NCBI RefSeq assembly: GCF_050789285.1
Contig: NZ_JBOUVX010000002.1
Location: 248,001-312,000, forward strand
Length of the DNA stretch: 64,000 bases
Source of the DNA: CAVPWP01 sp050789285
GTDB taxonomy: Bacteria > Pseudomonadota > Alphaproteobacteria > Rhodobacterales > Rhodobacteraceae
Reading direction: 5' to 3'
In this document: in pieces, positions 8,430 through 18,879 of the stretch
Layout: every line of letters starts with the position of its first letter
How positions within the stretch are numbered: the first letter of the stretch is position 1
Made by a program: the position numbers and the translations under genes
The notes under the pieces: model-generated
The model's input: only the letters and a program-made list of their open reading frames with translations
Told to the model about the DNA's origin: nothing
The model's database searches: none

Positions 8430-9191
8430 ATGCCGGTTTCGCCCGATCGCTTTTCCGAAGGTTCCCTGCCGCTGTTCGGCGGGGACGAGGCCGCGCCAGT
8501 GCCTCTGCCGGACCGCTTGCCGTCCTATATCAAGGATCACCGCAAGCGCCTGCGCAACAGGTTCCTTGACGGCGGCGCGGACGCTATGCCCGACTACGAA
8601 CTTCTCGAGCTGATCCTGTTCGGCGCCGTCCCCCGGCAGGACATGAAGCCGCTGGCCCGCCAGTTGCTTGACGCCTTCGGTGATTTCAACGGCGTCATCT
8701 CGGCCCGGCGCGAGAGGCTGGAAAAGGTCGCCGGCGTCGGACCGGCCGTGGTGCTGCACCTGAAACTGGTCGAGGCCGCCGCACGCCGCCTGTCGCGGTC
8801 CCGCATGCTGCAACGTCCCGTCATCTCAAGCTGGGCCGCCGTGCTTGACTATTGCCACACGACGATGGCCCACCGCGAGACCGAGCAGTTCCGCATCCTG
8901 TTTCTGGACCGCAAGAACATCCTGATCGCCGACGAAGAGCAGGCCCAAGGCACCGTCGATCACGTGCCGGTCTATCCCCGCGAAGTGGTCAAACGGGCGC
9001 TGGAACTCAATGCCTCGGCGCTGATCCTTGTCCACAACCATCCGTCCGGCGATCCCACGCCTAGCCAGGCTGACATCGACATGACGGCGCGGGTGCGCGA
9101 CGCCTGCGAGGTCATGGGCGTTACCCTGCACGACCACCTCATCGTCGGGAAGGACGCCGAAGTGTCGTTCCGCGGCCTCGGCTATCTCTGA
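8430..9191 (+). CDS. radC: RadC-family JAMM/MPN+ protein
   Basis: A 253-residue protein. An N-terminal helix-hairpin-helix region (RLEKVAGVGPAVVLHLKLVEA) precedes the JAMM metalloprotease-like fold with the zinc-binding motif VHNHPSGDPTPSQAD near residues 202-216. RadC was once linked to DNA repair; its biochemical role is unsettled, and in several bacteria it is induced with competence or mobile-element functions. The start is ATG 8430. It converges with the OmpA-type gene, overlapping it by 10 bases at the 3' end. Confidence 0.93.
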   Translation: MPVSPDRFSEGSLPLFGGDEAAPVPLPDRLPSYIKDHRKRLRNRFLDGGADAMPDYELLELILFGAVPRQDMKPLARQLLDAFGDFNGVISARRERLEKVAGVGPAVVLHLKLVEAAARRLSRSRMLQRPVISSWAAVLDYCHTTMAHRETEQFRILFLDRKNILIADEEQAQGTVDHVPVYPREVVKRALELNASALILVHNHPSGDPTPSQADIDMTARVRDACEVMGVTLHDHLIVGKDAEVSFRGLGYL

Positions 9192-10657
9192 CGCACCCAG
9201 ATCTCGACCCGGCGGTTCAGGTGCCGGCCCCAGTCGACATCGTCACAGGCGATGGGCGCCGCCTCGCCGTAGCCACGCACCTCCATCGCCCGGGCCGCGT
9301 CGCGCTCGGGCGGGGTCAGGGCGGCAAGGATCGCCTCGCGCACAGCCCGCGCCCGCTGGCGCGACAGGCGCAGGTTGGACGCGGCATCCCCCTGCCCGTC
9401 GCTGAAGCCCGCCACGATCAGATCCGTCCCGTCGAACGCGCCGCGGTCGATTGCATCCGCGACCAGCGCCACGTTCGACCGCGAATGGTCGTCAAGATCC
9501 GTCGAACCATCGCGGAACCGGAAGCTGACCGTCAGGCGCCCGAAGTCACGCAGATCGGCCACCATGCGCTGCACCTCGGCAATCCCGGCCGCCTCGGCGC
9601 CCGAAAGAACCGCGTTGGCCAGACGGTCACCCTGCGCGCGGAAGGGCACGATCTCGAGCGTCTGGTCGACGAAGCCGGCTTCGGTCACGGCCGCCTGCGC
9701 GCCGGGCGCGCGCGCGAAGGCGAAGAACTCGCGCCCGATCCGCGGCAGACGTCCGGCACGGGCGTGCAGATAGATGGGAAGAACCAGCGGATACTCTTCG
9801 GTCTTCAGCGTCTCGGGGGTGGCGGCCTTGGGAATGCCACAGGGCCCTTCCAGCGGAACGGCTCGGGTGCCCGCGCTTTGGCTGAGCGGCGCGAAGGCAA
9901 GTGCGAACGGATCGCGCGCTGCTACACCGGCTGGATCGGGCACGGCGACCGCCCCGGTCCAGTCGCCCGGAAAGCTTTCCGCCAGAAGATCTCGGGCGGG
10001 GCTGCCCGGAAGCGGCAGGGAAAGCACGATGGCAATCTCGTCTCCGCCAAGGGCGGACCAGTCACTGATCCGGCCCAGAAGCGCATCCGAGACATCGGCG
10101 AAGCTCAGTGCGGGCAGTCGGTTGTCGACCGCGACAAGGGGCACCAGCGCGTCAAGCGCGACCACTTCGGCCCCCGGTCCGCCCGATCGCGTCAATGCAA
10201 GATCCGCAATCGCGCCAAGACGACCTTCGTCCAGCGCCGCGGAGGCCACGGTGCTGACGGTGAATCGTCCCGCCGGCGCGTCGGCGCCCGGTTCGAACAG
10301 TTCAAAGACCATGGCGCCGGCATCCACATCAGGGGTCGACAGAACATAGCCCTCTGCCGCGGCGAAGGCCCTGATCAGTCCGGGAGCAAGGCGATCGGAC
10401 AGGCCCGCAGGCGCGACAACCGCAATCTCGGCCAGATAGTCCGTCAGCCTTGGGCATCCCGGGCCTTCGCAGCTGACGCCCGACCCATCGACGGTCAGCG
10501 CCCCGAAGGCCGTGTCCACGCGATAGAATTCGCCATCGAAGCTCAGAAGCGTGCCCGCGATCTCGATCGATCCGTCGCGGGCGGTCAGCGTGACGTCCTG
10601 CCCCAGGGCCGGACCCCCGGCCAACGACACCACGAGGGCCGCAAGCGCGCGCCGCAT
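9182..10657 (-). CDS. Periplasmic phosphate-binding-like domain fused to OmpA domain
   Basis: A 491-residue exported protein. A signal peptide (MRRALAALVVSLAGGPALGQ) leads into a short domain with two cysteines (VSCEGPGCPRL). A region resembling PstS/type 2 periplasmic binding proteins follows (LAEIAVVAPAGLSDRLAPGLIRAF... and FAFARAPGAQAAVTEAGF). The C-terminal 130 or so residues are an OmpA-like peptidoglycan-binding domain (VSFRFRDGSTDLDDHS, AGFSDGQGDAASNLRLSRQRA, NRRVEIWV). It probably sits in the periplasm tethered to the wall. It starts 7 bases after the secA stop and looks co-transcribed with secA. The ligand is unknown. Confidence 0.8.
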   Translation of the reverse strand: MRRALAALVVSLAGGPALGQDVTLTARDGSIEIAGTLLSFDGEFYRVDTAFGALTVDGSGVSCEGPGCPRLTDYLAEIAVVAPAGLSDRLAPGLIRAFAAAEGYVLSTPDVDAGAMVFELFEPGADAPAGRFTVSTVASAALDEGRLGAIADLALTRSGGPGAEVVALDALVPLVAVDNRLPALSFADVSDALLGRISDWSALGGDEIAIVLSLPLPGSPARDLLAESFPGDWTGAVAVPDPAGVAARDPFALAFAPLSQSAGTRAVPLEGPCGIPKAATPETLKTEEYPLVLPIYLHARAGRLPRIGREFFAFARAPGAQAAVTEAGFVDQTLEIVPFRAQGDRLANAVLSGAEAAGIAEVQRMVADLRDFGRLTVSFRFRDGSTDLDDHSRSNVALVADAIDRGAFDGTDLIVAGFSDGQGDAASNLRLSRQRARAVREAILAALTPPERDAARAMEVRGYGEAAPIACDDVDWGRHLNRRVEIWVRQR

Positions 10658-10664
10658 GTCGCGG

Positions 10665-13373
<2,709 letters not shown>

Positions 13374-13462
13374 GTGTTCAGCCTTGCGAATGCGTTCTGA
13401 CAGGTTCGTGTGAGGGGATGCGCTTGCCCGTGCCTCTGGCCCGCCATAGAAGGGCAGGCGGG

Positions 13463-13491
13463 TTGCCCCGCGCTGTCACTGGCGATGTAAG
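13463..13491 (+). promoter_or_regulatory. Promoter candidate for ppiC-argJ-mutT
   Basis: TTGCCC (13463-13468) and TGTAAG (13486-13491) are separated by 17 bases, four of six matches to each sigma-70 box. They lie in the 176-base divergent region between secA and the parvulin gene, about 60 bases upstream of the latter. Confidence 0.35.
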
Positions 13492-13549
13492 GGGCCGCCC
13501 ACTTGGTGTCAACGTCGCCTTCCCGCGCGGCAAGAAGAGAGGATCACCC

Positions 13550-14416
13550 ATGTCTTACCGCACGCCGCTTTGGCTGACCCTTCCGCTGCTTGCAGCGCTG
13601 TCCGTTCCGGCCGTGGCTCAGGAAAGCGCCGAAGCCCCCGCCCCCGTTCCGGCCGACACCGTGATCGCGTCGGTGAACGGGACCGAGATCACGCTTGGAC
13701 ACATGCTTGTGCTGCGCGCGCGCCTGCCGCAAGAATATCAGCAACTCGAGCCGCAGGTCCTGTTCGACGGAATCCTCGACCAGTTGATCCAGCAGACCGT
13801 GATGGGCCAGAAGGCGGGCGAGCTTTCGGCGGTGAACCGTCTTCTGCTCGACAACGAAGAACGGGCGCTTCTGTCATCGCAGGTGATCGCCGAAACCGCG
13901 CGCGCCGCGACCACCGAGGAAGCGATCCAGGCCGCCTATGACGCGACCTTCGCCGAAGCGGGCGGCGAGACCGAGTACAATGCCGCGCACATCCTTGTCG
14001 AAACCGAGGACGAGGCGAAGGCCATCGTCGAGGAGCTTGCCGCCGGCGCCGACTTCGCGACGCTTGCGCAGGAACGGTCGGTCGGTCCGTCCGGCCCGAA
14101 CGGCGGCGACCTCGGCTGGTTCGGCGCGGGCATGATGGTCGAGCCCTTCGAGGCGGCCGTCTTCGCGCTTCAGCCGGGCGAGATTTCCGCCCCTGTCCAG
14201 ACGCAGTTCGGCTGGCACGTGATCCAGCTCAGGGAAACCCGGCAGACCGAAGCCCCGGCGCTGGAAGAGGTCCGCGACCAGATCGTCGAAGAGATCCAGC
14301 GCGCAGCCGTCGCCGCCGAGGTGGCCGGTCTTGAAGCCGAGGCCGACATCACGCGCCCCGCGCCGGGCGCCTTCGACCCGAACATCATCAACGACTACAC
14401 GCCGATCTCGGAGTGA
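13550..14416 (+). CDS. Periplasmic parvulin-type peptidylprolyl isomerase
   Basis: A 288-residue exported protein: signal peptide ending in VPAVAQ near residue 22, an N-terminal SurA/PrsA-like helical region (DTVIASVNGTEITLGHM), then a PpiC rotamase domain (YNAAHILVETEDEAKAIVEEL, GGDLGWFGAGMMVEPFEAAVF, QTQFGWHVIQLRETR). It should assist folding of exported and outer-membrane proteins by proline isomerisation. I chose ATG 13550 (AGAGAGG upstream) rather than the longer frame because the signal peptide starts there. Its stop is 8 bases before the argJ ATG. Confidence 0.92.
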   Translation: MSYRTPLWLTLPLLAALSVPAVAQESAEAPAPVPADTVIASVNGTEITLGHMLVLRARLPQEYQQLEPQVLFDGILDQLIQQTVMGQKAGELSAVNRLLLDNEERALLSSQVIAETARAATTEEAIQAAYDATFAEAGGETEYNAAHILVETEDEAKAIVEELAAGADFATLAQERSVGPSGPNGGDLGWFGAGMMVEPFEAAVFALQPGEISAPVQTQFGWHVIQLRETRQTEAPALEEVRDQIVEEIQRAAVAAEVAGLEAEADITRPAPGAFDPNIINDYTPISE

Positions 14417-14424
14417 TCCCCAGA

Positions 14425-15654
14425 ATGGCCGGACCCCTGCCCGTATCGCCGCTGGCCCCTAAGGCCGGCTTTCCCGACCTGCCGGTCATTGACGGCGCCC
14501 GGTTCGCCGCGGCCGAAGCCGGCGTGCGCTACCGCGACCGACTTGACGTGATGCTGTGCGATCTGGTGCCGGGAACGGTCGTGGCGGGTACGTTCACGCG
14601 GTCGAAGACCCGCTCGGCCCCGGTCCTCGATTGTCAGGCGAAGCTTGGCGGCGACGACGGCGCTGGCGCCGCGATCCTTGTGAACTCGGGCAATTCCAAT
14701 GCCTTCACCGGGATCGCCGGTGTCACGGCGGTCGAAGCGATCGCGGGCGGCGTCGCCCGGGCCCTGGGTGTGCCGGCCGCGCGGGTCTTCACTTCGTCGA
14801 CCGGCGTCATCGGCGAACCGCTGCCCCACGACCGCATCACGTCGGCGCTGGACCGGCTGGTGGCGGGGCTCGATCCCGGCGGCATCGCCCGGGCCGCGCG
14901 GGCGATCATGACGACCGATACCTTTCCCAAGGGATCGTCGCGCGAGGTCAGGATCGGCGACCGCACCGTGAAGATCGCGGGCATCGCCAAGGGCTCGGGC
15001 ATGATCGCCCCGGACATGGCGACGATGCTTGTCTATGTCTTCACCGATGCGAAGATCGGCTTCGATGATCTTCAGGCGCTCGTGTCACGGCACTGCGACG
15101 CGACCTTCAACTGCATCACGGTCGACAGCGACACCTCGACCTCGGACACGGTGCTGGTGGCGGCAACCCAGGCCTCGGGCGTCGACGTGGCCGGGAACAC
15201 GGACTTCGACCGCGCCTTGTTCGAGGTAATGGACGACCTCGCGAAGCAGGTCGTCCGCGACGGCGAAGGTGCGACGAAGTTCGTCACCGTCGCCGTGAGC
15301 GGCGCTGCGGATTCCGACGACGCGCGCAAGGTGGCGTTCGCCATCGCGAATTCGCCGCTGGTAAAGACCGCGATCGCGGGCGAGGACCCGAACTGGGGGC
15401 GCGTCGTCATGGCGGTCGGCAAATCGGGGGCCGAGGCCGATCGTGATCGCCTGTCGATCCGGTTCGGCAACGTGCTGGTCGCCCGCAACGGGCAGGTCGA
15501 TCCGTCCTATGTCGAGGCCGAGGCCGCCACCCACATGAAAGGCGACGAGGTCACGATCGGCGTCGACCTTGGCCTTGGTCAAGGCGAGGCGATGGTTTTC
15601 ACGTGCGACCTGACGGACCGGTACATCGCGATCAACGCGGACTACCGGTCGTGA
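14425..15654 (+). CDS. argJ: Bifunctional glutamate N-acetyltransferase/N-acetylglutamate synthase
   Basis: A 409-residue enzyme of the arginine pathway. It transfers acetyl from N-acetylornithine to glutamate and can also make N-acetylglutamate from acetyl-CoA. The self-cleavage site is visible in MIAPDMATML, with Thr200 as the new N-terminal nucleophile. Other family motifs: VNSGNSNAFTG, STGVIGEPLP, GEDPNWGR. A GTG at 14413 overlapping the previous stop is an alternative start; ATG 14425 fits the family N-terminus better. It overlaps mutT by 4 bases. Confidence 0.96.
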   Translation: MAGPLPVSPLAPKAGFPDLPVIDGARFAAAEAGVRYRDRLDVMLCDLVPGTVVAGTFTRSKTRSAPVLDCQAKLGGDDGAGAAILVNSGNSNAFTGIAGVTAVEAIAGGVARALGVPAARVFTSSTGVIGEPLPHDRITSALDRLVAGLDPGGIARAARAIMTTDTFPKGSSREVRIGDRTVKIAGIAKGSGMIAPDMATMLVYVFTDAKIGFDDLQALVSRHCDATFNCITVDSDTSTSDTVLVAATQASGVDVAGNTDFDRALFEVMDDLAKQVVRDGEGATKFVTVAVSGAADSDDARKVAFAIANSPLVKTAIAGEDPNWGRVVMAVGKSGAEADRDRLSIRFGNVLVARNGQVDPSYVEAEAATHMKGDEVTIGVDLGLGQGEAMVFTCDLTDRYIAINADYRS

Positions 15655-16049
15655 AGACGATCCTTGTCGCAGCCGTGGCGCTGATCGACCGGGACGGACG
15701 CGTGCTGCTGGCGCAGCGCCCCGAAGGCAAGTCGATGGCCGGTCTGTGGGAATTCCCCGGCGGCAAGGTCGAGCCCGGAGAAACACCCGAGGCCGCACTG
15801 ATCCGCGAACTGCACGAGGAACTGGGGATCGAGACCTGGTCCTCGTGTCTGGCCCCGCTGACCTTCGCAAGCCACAGCTATCCCGACTTTCACCTCCTCA
15901 TGCCGCTTTTCGCCTGCCGGAAATGGCAGGGCCAGCCGCAATCGAACGAAGGGCAAGCCCTGAAGTGGGTGCGCGCGACCGACCTGCGCAACTATCCCAT
16001 GCCGCCCGCCGACCTTCCGCTGATCCCGATCCTGCGAGACTGGCTGTAG
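15651..16049 (+). CDS. mutT: MutT-type NUDIX hydrolase (8-oxo-dGTP diphosphatase)
   Basis: A 132-residue protein. The Nudix box is intact: GGKVEPGETPEAALIREL followed by HEELGI (residues about 38-60). LWEFPGGK just before it is typical of MutT, which clears oxidised guanine nucleotides from the pool. The start is GTG 15651, inside the argJ stop (GTGA), giving translational coupling. In Alphaproteobacteria mutT commonly follows argJ, as here. Other oxidised or modified nucleotides cannot be excluded as substrates. Confidence 0.9.
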   Translation: MKTILVAAVALIDRDGRVLLAQRPEGKSMAGLWEFPGGKVEPGETPEAALIRELHEELGIETWSSCLAPLTFASHSYPDFHLLMPLFACRKWQGQPQSNEGQALKWVRATDLRNYPMPPADLPLIPILRDWL

Positions 16050-16140
16050 ACCACGGCAGGGCGCTGGTCGGCACGGGGATTGATCCCGCTCCTGCGGCAT
16101 GCGATGTCTTGCGCAGTTGCTCGGTGACCGGGCCCCTCTG

Positions 16141-16162
16141 GCGGAAGTGGCGGCGCTTCCGC
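16141..16162 (+). terminator. Hairpin downstream of mutT
   Basis: GCGGAAG (16141-16147) and CTTCCGC (16156-16162) form a 7-base stem with an 8-base loop, without a following T-run. It lies within the 234-base gap 16050-16283, the longest gene-free stretch of the window, in which I see nothing else convincing. It may be a processing hairpin or a rho-dependent end. Confidence 0.3.
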
Positions 16163-16283
16163 GATGTCGGCACCGCGAACGGCACAAGCCGCCCGAGATT
16201 GCAGTCTCAATGATCCTCATCATCTTCGGCCTTTCGGGGTCCCTCAAGGCGTGGCGGGCCCGGCCGTGACCACCCCGCGCAGC

Positions 16284-17318
16284 ATGTTCGACTACTTCCG
16301 CTGGGCCTTCATCGTGACGGCGGCGGGCCTTGGACTTGGCGTCGTCCTTGGCTGGCAGATGACCGGCACGCTTGCCGGGACCGCCAGCATTTTTCTGGTC
16401 GTCGCGGTTCTTGCCGTGCTCGAGATCTCGCTGTCTTTCGACAACGCGATCGTCAACGCCAACAAGTTGAAGACGATGAAGCCCGAGTGGCAAAGGCGGT
16501 TCCTGACCTGGGGCATCCTGATCGCGGTGTTCGGAATGCGCATCCTTTTTCCGCTGATCATCGTCGTCGTCGCGGCGAAGATCGGGCCGTGGCAGGCGCT
16601 GATCCTCGCCGCCGCGCAGCCCGGGGAATATGCGCGCATCATGCACGATGCGCACCTGCCCATCGCGGCCTTCGGCGGCACCTTCCTGATGATGGTGGGG
16701 CTGTCGTTCTTCTTCGATCACGAGAAGGACGTGCACTGGGTGCGCTGGCTTGAACACCGCATGGCCGACTATGCCACGATCCGCGGGATCGAGGTGGCGA
16801 TCGTTCTGGTGCTGATCCTCGTCTTCTCGCGCCTTCTCGAACCGGCCGAAACGATCCTTTTCGTCAACGCCGCGATCTGGGGGCTGCTGACCTTTCTGCT
16901 GGTCGAGGTGCTGGGCGGCCTGCTCGACCGCAGCGAAGAGGCGCTGAGCGGCGCCGCGAAGGGCGGCGTCGGCGCCTTCCTCTATCTCGAGGTGCTGGAC
17001 GCGTCCTTCTCGTTCGACGGGGTCATCGGCGCCTTCGCTCTCAGCCAGAACCTGTTCATCATCGCGATCGGCCTTGGCATCGGCGCGATGTACGTGCGGT
17101 CGATGACCATCATGCTGGTCGAAAAGGGCACGCTGGCGCGGTATCGTTACCTTGAACACGGCGCCTTCTACGCGATCCTCGCCCTGTCAGTGATCATGTA
17201 CACGCAGGCGCTGGTCCATGTGCCCGAGGTCATCACCGGCCTATTCGGCGCTGCGGTGATCGGTCTGTCGCTCTGGTCGTCGGTTCGCTGGCTGCGGCAG
17301 ACCGCGCCCGCCGAATGA
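16284..17318 (+). CDS. DUF475 (TerC-like) integral membrane protein
   Basis: A 344-residue protein with eight or nine hydrophobic segments. Family features are the acidic membrane motifs EISLSFDNAIVNANKL (near residue 49) and its second copy EVLDASFSFDGVIGAFALS, separated by a soluble loop. DUF475 proteins are related to TerC, implicated in metal-ion handling such as manganese export; the function of this branch is not established. ATG 16284 is chosen because the first membrane segment follows at once; GTG 16266 is an alternative. No strong ribosome site is visible. The next gene is 22 bases downstream. Confidence 0.82.
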   Translation: MFDYFRWAFIVTAAGLGLGVVLGWQMTGTLAGTASIFLVVAVLAVLEISLSFDNAIVNANKLKTMKPEWQRRFLTWGILIAVFGMRILFPLIIVVVAAKIGPWQALILAAAQPGEYARIMHDAHLPIAAFGGTFLMMVGLSFFFDHEKDVHWVRWLEHRMADYATIRGIEVAIVLVLILVFSRLLEPAETILFVNAAIWGLLTFLLVEVLGGLLDRSEEALSGAAKGGVGAFLYLEVLDASFSFDGVIGAFALSQNLFIIAIGLGIGAMYVRSMTIMLVEKGTLARYRYLEHGAFYAILALSVIMYTQALVHVPEVITGLFGAAVIGLSLWSSVRWLRQTAPAE

Positions 17319-17340
17319 AGCTTGCGAAGGGAGAAACGGC

Positions 17341-18240
17341 ATGAGGGTTCTTTTCACCGGCGGCACCGGCAAGGCCGGGCGGCATGTGGTGCCCTATCTG
17401 ATCAATCGCGGACATCGCGTGCTGAACGTCGATCTGCATCCGCTTGACCACGCCGGCGTCGACAACCGCATCGCCGACATCACCGAAGCGGGCCAGATGT
17501 TCGACGTGATGCAAAGTTACGCCGGCTTCGACGAGCTTGACCCCGGCACCGGGGTTCCGCGCTTCGACGCGGTCGTGCATTTCGCCGCGGTGCCGCGCAT
17601 CCTGCTGAAGACCGACAACGAATGCTACCGCGTGAATGTGCTGGGCACCTATAACGTGATCGACGCCGCCCTGAAGGCGGGGGTGCGCAAGATCGTCTTC
17701 GCCTCGTCCGAGACGACCTATGGCGTCTGTTTCGCGGACGGCGAACGCAGGCCCGAGTATCTGCCCATCGACGAAGAGCATCCGACCGTCCCCGAGGACA
17801 GCTATGCCATGTCGAAGGTCGTGAACGAGGTGACGGCGCGAAGCTTCCAGCGCCGCTCGGGTGCGGACATCTACGGGCTTCGGATCAACAACGTGATCGA
17901 GCCGCACGAATATGCGCGGGACTTCCCGGCCTACATCGCCGACCCGGCGCTTCGGCGGCGCAACATCTTCGCCTATATCGACGCGCGCGATCTTGGCCAG
18001 ATGGTCGACCGCTGCCTTGCCACCGACGGGCTTGGGTATCAGGTCTTCAACGTGGCGAACGACGATCATTCGGTCGACCTTACCTCGGCCGGCCTTGTCG
18101 AGCGGTTCTATCGCGGGGTTCCGGTCACGACCCCGGATCTGCCCGAGGGCTTCTATTCCAACGCGAAGGCCAAGCGCATGCTCGGCTTCCGGCCCGAGCA
18201 CAGCTGGCGGATGCACGTCGACGGTTCGGCAACGCCCTGA
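17341..18240 (+). CDS. NAD-dependent epimerase/dehydratase family protein
   Basis: A 299-residue short-chain dehydrogenase of the extended type. The Rossmann motif GGTGKAGRHV (a variant of GxxGxxG) is at residues 7-16. The catalytic YAMSK (Tyr/Lys) is near residue 155, and the active-site serine lies in FASSETTYG. Such enzymes modify nucleotide sugars or related substrates using bound NAD(P); the substrate is not evident. A good ribosome site (AGGGAG) precedes ATG 17341. It could be co-transcribed with the DUF475 gene upstream. Confidence 0.85.
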   Translation: MRVLFTGGTGKAGRHVVPYLINRGHRVLNVDLHPLDHAGVDNRIADITEAGQMFDVMQSYAGFDELDPGTGVPRFDAVVHFAAVPRILLKTDNECYRVNVLGTYNVIDAALKAGVRKIVFASSETTYGVCFADGERRPEYLPIDEEHPTVPEDSYAMSKVVNEVTARSFQRRSGADIYGLRINNVIEPHEYARDFPAYIADPALRRRNIFAYIDARDLGQMVDRCLATDGLGYQVFNVANDDHSVDLTSAGLVERFYRGVPVTTPDLPEGFYSNAKAKRMLGFRPEHSWRMHVDGSATP

Positions 18241-18326
18241 AGGGCCGACAGTCCGGGTTTCCTGCGGGCGCGCAATCCGGCATTCTGACGGCGCGCAGAG
18301 CGCGCGCCCGGGGGATCAGGTTCATC

Positions 18327-18824
18327 ATGGCTGACAGTCCAAAATCCTTCACCCGTGCGTCCGTGCGGCGGGTCAGCGCCCTGATGATGGCGCTTGTCGG
18401 GGTGCTGATATTCACCGTCCTTCTGGTCGAGGATGTGGGCCTCGTGCCGCAGGAGGCCACCGCGAGCCTGCCCTGGAAACTCATCACACAATATGCCGCA
18501 GCCATGGCGGTTGGCGGAGCGGTGGCCGGGGCGCTTCTGTCGGGGCTGTTCGGAAAGCGGGGCGTGGGAGGCTGGCTTCTGGCGGCCGTTGGCGGGATCG
18601 TCGCCTCGACCGTCGCGGGGCTTCTGGGAAGCGCGGTCGGCCTTCTGCCCAGCCTTCTGCGCGACGGGTTTGACATGGGCGATCTGATCGCCGTGGGTTT
18701 CGGCGCCGCCCTTGCGCCGATCGCGCTGATCGGCAACCCGCTGCGCCTGGCAGTCTGGGTGCTGCTGATCGCCCTGACCCATCTGTGGTGCCAGAGGATT
18801 CGTCACCAAAGCCAGGTGGCCTGA
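18327..18824 (+). CDS. Small hypothetical membrane protein
   Basis: I do not recognise this 165-residue protein. It has a short charged N-terminus and about four hydrophobic segments: near residues 18-36, 52-74 (rich in Gly/Ala), 79-105, and two close together at 120-155. It ends with a basic tail. Ribosome-site-like GGGGG lies upstream of ATG 18327. It stands alone, 86 bases after the epimerase gene, and converges on infB with a shared hairpin between them. Codon use resembles its neighbours, so a real gene is likely. Confidence 0.7.
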   Translation: MADSPKSFTRASVRRVSALMMALVGVLIFTVLLVEDVGLVPQEATASLPWKLITQYAAAMAVGGAVAGALLSGLFGKRGVGGWLLAAVGGIVASTVAGLLGSAVGLLPSLLRDGFDMGDLIAVGFGAALAPIALIGNPLRLAVWVLLIALTHLWCQRIRHQSQVA

Positions 18825-18833
18825 ACGGAAACG

Positions 18834-18854
18834 GGCGGCCCCTTGGGACCGCCC
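18834..18854. terminator. Bidirectional hairpin terminator downstream of infB
   Basis: GGGCGG (18834-18839) pairs with CCGCCC (18849-18854), and the inner bases extend the stem with one mismatch. Read leftward, after infB, it is followed by GTTTCCGTT, a weak T-run. It lies between two converging genes and could end both transcripts. Confidence 0.55.
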
Positions 18855-18879
18855 GCTCTGGAAATGCTCGCTTCTCGGA

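Noticed and set aside
15594..15608. Second parS-like sequence, TTTTCACGTGCGA, in argJ
   Set aside because: Only one arm matches the palindrome; the other arm is wrong at several positions.
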